Positions 6,022 through 9,825 of a stretch of 9,825 bases of DNA are shown here, one piece after another. Position numbers and translations under genes: made by a program. Below the pieces are notes generated by a model. It saw nothing but the letters and a program-made list of their open reading frames with translations, ran no database searches and was not told where the DNA came from. The stretch is taken from the NCBI GenBank assembly GCA_003486645.1, contig DNGI01000270.1, positions 21,680 to 31,504 of the forward strand. Direction: 5' to 3'. Origin of the DNA: Cyanobacteria bacterium UBA11370 (lineage in GTDB: Bacteria; Cyanobacteriota; Cyanobacteriia; Cyanobacteriales; Coleofasciculaceae). The stretch's first letter is position 1. Every line of letters starts with the position of its first letter.

Positions 6022-6816
6022 TTAAGCTTTTCTTCGAGAAGCAAGCAGTGCATTAAGCCATTGCAGGTCTGCTTCTGAAAATGGGGGCGGCGGTGGTTCT
6101 AGATAGGTAATTCGAGATTGGTAACGGGCACGATCATATACCCCATCAAACAGGTTTTGGAAGGGTAGCAAAAGTTCTTGTTCCCCTTTCTTCAAGGGAA
6201 TTGGAAAAGTTGGTAGTGGTTCTTGAATGGTGAAACCGTAAAGATCTGCAACGGGACGTTGATAGCTACGACTGATGAGAATGCGATAGGCGGTGGTCGG
6301 AAAACGTCCTTTCATCGCCATTGGTTCTCCGCTGCGGAGTAAATCCAGTTCGACTAGATGGGTTAAACTGCTCAAAAAAGCATTTCGTTTTTCTTCATAA
6401 GTAATTCTCCCCTTACCAGGTCGCTTATTTTTGGGCGAAAGTAGTTCAATGGCTGTAATGACTTCCCCTGTTGCCAATTCCCGAATCTCCAAGTAGCGTT
6501 CGTTGACTTCAACAGGAACAGGGACTGTTACTTTTTGAGGACGCAGTTGCACGGCAACGCTTGATTGACCAGAAGTGGTATTATTCGCTGTTGAATTGGT
6601 AGGTTGGGACGAGACGACAATCGCATCCGGAATTCCTATCAAGACGCTGTTGTCATCATCACTATAGTAAGTACGAGTTTCAACTTCCACATAATACTGT
6701 GGGTCAAGCATTGCCTCGATCGCATCGGCAATCGCTACAACCAAGCGATTGTGAAACGATAACCAAAATGCAGGTTGCTCCAGATACGGGTCCATTCCCG
6801 GAAATGGTGAAGGCAT
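6022..6816 (-). CDS. DUF4058 family protein
   Basis: The 264-residue protein opens with MPSPFPGMDPYLE, the signature N-terminus of DUF4058, a family frequent and multi-copy in cyanobacteria and planctomycetes, with no established function. Other family features are the helix FWLSFHNRLVVAIADAI, P63-D64 (IPDAIVV), YLEIRELATGEVITAIELLSPKNK (~108-131), YEEKRNAFL, and a C-terminal YEPPPPPF-like stretch (YLEPPPPPFSEADLQWL). The spaced D64 and E124...K129/K131 resemble a PD-(D/E)XK arrangement, which is my inference. A low-complexity Ser/Thr/Asn insert (~69-86) is likely a surface loop. No signal peptide or membrane segment is present. The gene is upstream of the aldo/keto reductase by 29 bases. The ATG at 6816 is fixed by the conserved N-terminus. 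Confidence 0.9.
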   Translation of the reverse strand: MPSPFPGMDPYLEQPAFWLSFHNRLVVAIADAIEAMLDPQYYVEVETRTYYSDDDNSVLIGIPDAIVVSSQPTNSTANNTTSGQSSVAVQLRPQKVTVPVPVEVNERYLEIRELATGEVITAIELLSPKNKRPGKGRITYEEKRNAFLSSLTHLVELDLLRSGEPMAMKGRFPTTAYRILISRSYQRPVADLYGFTIQEPLPTFPIPLKKGEQELLLPFQNLFDGVYDRARYQSRITYLEPPPPPFSEADLQWLNALLASRRKA

Positions 6817-6860
6817 GGGTTAAAGGGACAAGTGGGCTTTCTAGCGTTCAGTGTAGCTTG

Positions 6861-6980
6861 TATAGCAACAGACATGTCGGTTAGGACATTATATTTGGCT
6901 TTAAAGGCAACAGAGAACAGACAACAGGCAACAGGAACAGGTGACAGAAAAACGTCCTAACGATTGTGGCGGCTGCTATA
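6861..6980. repeat. MITE-like element with 27-bp imperfect inverted ends and a heptamer core
   Basis: The left end (6861-6887, TATAGCA...GTTAGGAC) and right end (6954-6980, GTCCTAAC...TGCTATA) are inverted copies: the outer 7 and inner 8 bases are exact and the middle is diverged. The core has a heptamer tandem of the form AACAGNN: AACAGAG, AACAGAC, AACAGGC, AACAGGA (6909-6936), then ACAGGTG and ACAGAAA. It carries no gene. A second element with the same outline lies at 9686-9784. This element fills most of the 226-base gap between the DUF4058 and MFS genes. Confidence 0.7.
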
Positions 6981-6999
6981 TTGGTCAGGAGCCGTGACA

Positions 7000-7015
7000 C
7001 ACTAAATTTTTAGTG
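7000..7015 (-). terminator. Short palindrome downstream of the MFS gene
   Basis: CACTAAA (7000-7006) and TTTAGTG (7009-7015) are perfect inverted copies separated by TT. The site is 28 bases beyond the stop codon of the - strand MFS gene. The stem is A/T-rich and no T-run follows on that strand, so termination here is a weak suggestion. Confidence 0.25.
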
Positions 7016-7042
7016 AGAGAGTTCCTATTTTTAGTCCTTTCT

Positions 7043-8623
7043 TCAGCATTTCCTTTCATCAGTACGATTGGCATAAATCATTTGAAAAACCTTTGGGGGT
7101 TGGTCGCTAATATGGAAAGAACGGGCACGATCTTGGAGGATGCGATCGCTATTCGTCACCCGTTCAAATTGACGTTTGTGTTCCACCCAAGATTCAACAA
7201 TGAAACTTTCTACAAAGCGCCCGCATTGGGTTAAATCGTGAAACAATCCCCATTGAATTGCACCATCCCGCCGACGCATAACCCCAATCGGTTGCATAGC
7301 CTCAACAAATTCATCAGCTTGTTGTGGGTCAACATGATATTCTAATTGGATTAGAACCGGGCCATCATCGGGATACGGTTCAAACACTAAGGTTTGTTGT
7401 CGCCAATGGAGGGAGGGCGCTAAATCTAAGTTTTTGCCACAATTTAAAGGAAAGCGTAGTGCTATTAATAAACCCGCTAATAAACCCATTGATGCACCCG
7501 TAAGTGCGATAGAAAGTCCTGCCCGTTGTGCGATCGCCCCCCATAAGAAACTTCCAGCCGCCATTGCACCCTGAAATACTAGTAATTGAAAGGCTAAAGC
7601 GCGTGCCCTCACCCAACCGGGAACCACTGTCTGTGCGGCAACATTAAAACTCGCCATCAACGTTAGCGATCCAATTCCCACAAAAATCATCACCCCGCAG
7701 ACGAGATAATAATTGCGGAGATAAGCAAGAGTTAGAGTCATGGTGGCATAGAGAAAGGTTGCGATCGCCACTAACGTATCAACCGATAGCCGTTTCTGTG
7801 CTTTGGGTAAAATAAATGCGCCCAAAAGTCCCCCCAATCCCCAAAAACCGAGAATAATCCCATAGCCAACGGCATCTAAACCCAATTCCTGACGACCTAG
7901 AATAGGTAAAAGGGCAAACAACGCACTACCACAGAATATATAAGTTCCGGTACGTACTAATACGATTTGTAAGGGTTTCCAAAATCGAGTAAACCGAATC
8001 CCCGCTTGAATTGCGCCCCAAACTCGTTCTGCGGGTAAACCGCTTGGTTTCGGTATCCGTCGCCAGCGATAAATCACCACAATTACGCCAACGAAGGTGA
8101 GTGCATTCACCAGAAATACAGCCCCTGGACCACCTGCTGTTGCTAGAATAATACCTGCTAAAGCGGGGCCAATGGCACGCGCTAAATTAATCACAATTCC
8201 ACTCAACGCAACCGCTGATGGTAGTTCATCTTTTGCGACTAATTCGGGAATAATCGCTTGCCAGACAGGCATATTCATCGCACTGCCTAAGCTTAAGGCA
8301 AACGTGAATACCAGCAGCACCCAAGGGGTAGTAATACCAGCCAGAGTGAAAACACCCAATAGCGTAGCAGCGACTAACATCCAACCTTGAGTAAACAGTA
8401 GCATCCGACGGCGGTCAACCACATCAGCGATCGCACCTGCGGGTAACGCTAACATAAAAAACGGTAAGCTACCTGCTGTTTGAATCAGTGCCACCAATAG
8501 CGGCGAAGGCGATAGGGAAGTCATCAACCAAACTGCACCTAAATCTTGCATCCAAGTACCAATAGCTGATACCGCAGACGCGATCCACAAGGCGCGGAAT
8601 ACAGGGTGACGAAGAGGACTCAT
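7043..8623 (-). CDS. MFS transporter (MFS_3/enterobactin-exporter-like) with C-terminal ABM-like domain
   Basis: The 526-residue inner-membrane protein has about 12 hydrophobic segments between residues ~10 and 395, and a motif-A-like loop GAIADVVDRRR (63-73) between helices 2 and 3. LRHPVFRALWIASAVSAIGTW at the N-terminus and a conserved NMPVWQAIIPELV segment place it in the MFS_3 (EntS-like) group of drug/siderophore exporters. After the last helix, residues ~421-505 form a cytosolic domain resembling the antibiotic biosynthesis monooxygenase ferredoxin-like fold (VLIQLEYHVDPQQADEFVEA, RRRDGAIQWGLF, FIVESWVEHKRQ). This fusion recurs in longer MFS_3 members; whether it binds substrate or is catalytic is unknown. 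The substrate cannot be inferred. The ATG at 8623 directly follows a heptamer repeat, so it has no Shine-Dalgarno sequence. It lies downstream of the FMN reductase, 186 bases away. Confidence 0.92.
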   Translation of the reverse strand: MSPLRHPVFRALWIASAVSAIGTWMQDLGAVWLMTSLSPSPLLVALIQTAGSLPFFMLALPAGAIADVVDRRRMLLFTQGWMLVAATLLGVFTLAGITTPWVLLVFTFALSLGSAMNMPVWQAIIPELVAKDELPSAVALSGIVINLARAIGPALAGIILATAGGPGAVFLVNALTFVGVIVVIYRWRRIPKPSGLPAERVWGAIQAGIRFTRFWKPLQIVLVRTGTYIFCGSALFALLPILGRQELGLDAVGYGIILGFWGLGGLLGAFILPKAQKRLSVDTLVAIATFLYATMTLTLAYLRNYYLVCGVMIFVGIGSLTLMASFNVAAQTVVPGWVRARALAFQLLVFQGAMAAGSFLWGAIAQRAGLSIALTGASMGLLAGLLIALRFPLNCGKNLDLAPSLHWRQQTLVFEPYPDDGPVLIQLEYHVDPQQADEFVEAMQPIGVMRRRDGAIQWGLFHDLTQCGRFVESFIVESWVEHKRQFERVTNSDRILQDRARSFHISDQPPKVFQMIYANRTDERKC

Positions 8624-8626
8624 GCC

Positions 8627-8654
8627 GATTTTGGATTTTGGATTTTGGATTTTG
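8627..8654. repeat. Four tandem GATTTTG heptamers at the MFS start codon
   Basis: Four exact 7-base units (8627-8654) are followed by a partial fifth. On the - strand this is a CAAAATC tandem ending 3 bases before the MFS ATG, occupying the place of the ribosome-binding site. It matches the short heptamer repeats known from filamentous cyanobacteria. Length changes would alter the leader but not the reading frame of the protein. Confidence 0.85.
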
Positions 8655-8679
8655 GATTAGACATCTGGTAACAAAGAAT

Positions 8680-8733
8680 GTAGAGACGTTGCAATGCAAC
8701 GTCTCTACTTGGCATTGCAACGTCTTTACTTGG
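8680..8733. repeat. Perfect 14-bp palindrome followed by a half copy
   Basis: GTAGAGACGTTGCA (8680-8693), a single A, then its exact reverse complement (8695-8708) form a strong hairpin. The right half recurs directly: TGCAACGTCTCTACTTGGC at 8695-8713 and TGCAACGTCTTTACTTGGC at 8716-8734, one mismatch, period 21. The GTAGAGACGTTGCA palindrome is, from memory, abundant between cyanobacterial genes. It lies between the FMN reductase and MFS genes and may cause partial termination or stabilise the upstream transcript's 3' end. Confidence 0.8.
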
Positions 8734-8809
8734 CTTTACAAAGGTTCTGGATAACACCTATTGAATGTCTAAAGATGTCTATTGAGAAATTAAGAAACTA
8801 TCACAGTTC

Positions 8810-9397
8810 TTAAGAGGTCAACTTTGCTACAATAGTCGCCAGCTTACTACCGATTTGCTTAACAGATTCCTGTTGTTTTGGATCTTTCAAATTACCATTT
8901 TCATCAAATGCGGCATAGGCTTGAGGAATTGCCTTTTGATCCGGTAGTACTAACACGTTAATATTACTGAGAATTGAGCGAATATGAACTAATCCGCGCA
9001 AACCTCCCAATGCTCCCGGTGACGCACTCATAATTGCTGCGACCTTACCTGTAAACGCCACTAAACCGAGAGGGGGTTCGTCTGGAGAGGGACGAGATGC
9101 CCAGTCTATCGCGTTTTTCAATACAGCAGTAATGGAGCTATTGTATTCCGGTGAGGCAATCAGAAAGCCTTGATGAGCAATCAGCATATCTTTAAAGGTA
9201 CGGGCATTCGCGGGTAAGCCTTCCTGCGCTTCCAGATCTTCGTCAAATATCGGCATCGGTAAATCCCGTAAGTCTAAAAACGTTACCTCTGCACCTGCGG
9301 CTTTTGCCCCCTCAGCGGCAATCTTGACTAATTTTTTATTGTAGGAGGCTTCACGAGTACTTCCGGCAAAGGCAAGAATTTTGGGTGAGTTGGTCAT
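8810..9397 (-). CDS. NADPH-dependent FMN reductase (flavodoxin-like NAD(P)H:oxidoreductase)
   Basis: The 195-residue protein has a flavodoxin-like fold and belongs to the FMN_red family (ChrR/YieF/azoreductase-like). It is predicted to bind FMN and reduce quinones, metals or xenobiotics with NAD(P)H in the cytoplasm. The FMN phosphate loop is GSTREASYNKKL (12-23). SPEYNSSITAVLKNAIDW (82-99) is the flavin-ring/dimer motif, and SASPGALGG is the second flavin-contact loop. The length is normal for the family. The frame can be read from GTG at 9415, but the ATG at 9397 is preferred: it has GAGAG 7 bases upstream, and MTNSPKILAFAGS is a normal family start. The neighbouring exporter in the same direction could act with it in a stress or detoxification response; that is inference. 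Confidence 0.93.
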   Translation of the reverse strand: MTNSPKILAFAGSTREASYNKKLVKIAAEGAKAAGAEVTFLDLRDLPMPIFDEDLEAQEGLPANARTFKDMLIAHQGFLIASPEYNSSITAVLKNAIDWASRPSPDEPPLGLVAFTGKVAAIMSASPGALGGLRGLVHIRSILSNINVLVLPDQKAIPQAYAAFDENGNLKDPKQQESVKQIGSKLATIVAKLTS

Positions 9398-9685
9398 AAT
9401 TTCACTCTCTAACACCTTAACTTTGGGAGATTCAGTCGTTTACTTGAATGCTTTTACTTAAATGCAGCGGCATAGTCATAAGCAAACTTTTCAAATGATA
9501 TCGGTTTTTTGTCAGTTGTTGGTTGTTGGTTGTTCTCCCCATCCCCCATCTCCCCACTCCTCTATGTATGATGTCGAGAGTACAACTCTTTTAGCAAGTA
9601 GGCACTAAAAAGTGCCGTACATACCTTATGGTGCGTAACTGTCCTGAACCCGATATTTTCAATGCCAACTGCCCCACCCAGCAGG
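9398..9685. other. Gene-free upstream region with short repeats and hairpins
   Basis: I see no credible gene in this 288-base stretch on either strand. It should contain the promoter of the - strand FMN reductase, but no clear -10/-35 pair stands out. It holds a heptamer tandem, GTTGTTG, GTTGTTG, GTTGTTC (9515-9535), running into a C-rich tract (9536-9562). It also has two small hairpins: AGAGT/ACTCT (9577-9581 with 9585-9589) and GGCACT-AAAA-AGTGCC (9601-9616). These look like remnants of mobile or dispersed repeats. Confidence 0.55.
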
Positions 9686-9784
9686 TATAGCAGAAGGCAG
9701 AAGGCAGAGGGCAGAAGGTAAAAGCCTATAAAATCAATAGTTTCAGCAATTAAGGATGTCCTAACATCAATGCGTAGTGCTATA
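9686..9784. repeat. Second MITE-like element, TATAGCA...TGCTATA with CAGAAGG heptamers
   Basis: The right end (9758-9784, GTCCTAACATCAATGCGTAG then TGCTATA) matches the plan of the right end at 6954-6980. The left end keeps only TATAGCA (9686-9692) and lacks the inner GTTAGGAC, so it is degenerate or overwritten by the heptamers. The core has four 7-base units: CAGAAGG, CAGAAGG, CAGAGGG, CAGAAGG (9691-9718). No gene lies inside it or between it and the window end at 9825, which shows only an imperfect HIP1-like ACGATCGC near 9792. Confidence 0.6.
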
Positions 9785-9825
9785 GTTGATACGATCGCTG
9801 ATAAGCAAAAATACCTGTTGAAAAG

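Noticed and set aside
7013..7234. 73-aa + strand frame opposite the MFS C-terminal domain
   Set aside because: It is antisense to a well-supported gene, with no independent coding evidence.
8097..8390. 97-aa + strand frame opposite MFS membrane helices
   Set aside because: It is antisense shadow of the transporter; composition follows from the opposite strand.
8469..8720. 83-aa - strand frame spanning the heptamers and MFS 5' end
   Set aside because: Its IQNPKSKIQN stretch is translated GATTTTG repeat and the rest is out of frame with the real MFS gene.
8623..9398. Arsenic or chromate resistance operon (ArsH/ChrR-like reductase plus exporter)
   Set aside because: The reductase family is too broad, the exporter is not of an arsenite or chromate family, and no metal-responsive regulator is present.
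9515..9718. Possible CRISPR array suggested by repeated short units
   Set aside because: Units are 7 bases and contiguous, with no 25-40-base repeats, no spacers and no cas genes.

Overview
The window looks like chromosomal DNA of a cyanobacterium, probably filamentous or multicellular. Three things support this. Eight intact copies of the cyanobacterial HIP1 octamer GCGATCGC are present (at 822, 3787, 4937, 5175, 7142, 7530, 7761 and 8427), where fewer than one is expected by chance. Short tandem repeats with a 7-base period and palindromic dispersed repeats occur between genes. The gene families (XisH/XisI, Rpn-DUF4351, DUF4058, kinase-FGE fusions) are expanded in cyanobacteria. I cannot name the species.

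Layout. The left third runs on the + strand. A Ser/Thr protein kinase fused to a formylglycine-generating-enzyme-like C-type-lectin-fold domain (101-1867) ends in a segment that looks like the variable region of a diversity-generating retroelement (DGR). A pyrimidine-rich tail and hairpin follow. Next come a truncated toxin-like reading frame (about 2000-2217), a MITE-like GC-rich inverted repeat that interrupts it (2218-2309), an unrecognised 161-residue protein (2410-2895), and an overlapping xisH-xisI pair (2929-3665). Two hairpins, one of them a dispersed cyanobacterial palindrome, separate these from a convergent block on the - strand.

The - strand block, read in transcription order from the right, is an NAD(P)H-dependent FMN reductase (9397-8810), an MFS exporter with a C-terminal ABM-like domain (8623-7043), a DUF4058 protein (6816-6022), an aldo/keto reductase (5992-4967) and an Rpn-family PD-(D/E)XK protein with two DUF4351 repeats (4893-3853). 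DUF4058 and the aldo/keto reductase are 29 bases apart and may be cotranscribed. Small repeat elements sit in most of the other gaps. The right 430 bases hold repeats only.

The main point of interest is the kinase C-terminus. Its last ~35 codons have the pattern expected when an adenine-rich AAC/AGG/AAT template is copied by a mutagenic reverse transcriptase. No reverse transcriptase, accessory gene or template repeat is in the window, so if the reading is right this is a remote target of a DGR elsewhere in the genome. The second point of interest is the toxin remnant, orphan gene and xisHI module. It looks like accessory, conflict-type DNA eroded by repeat insertion.
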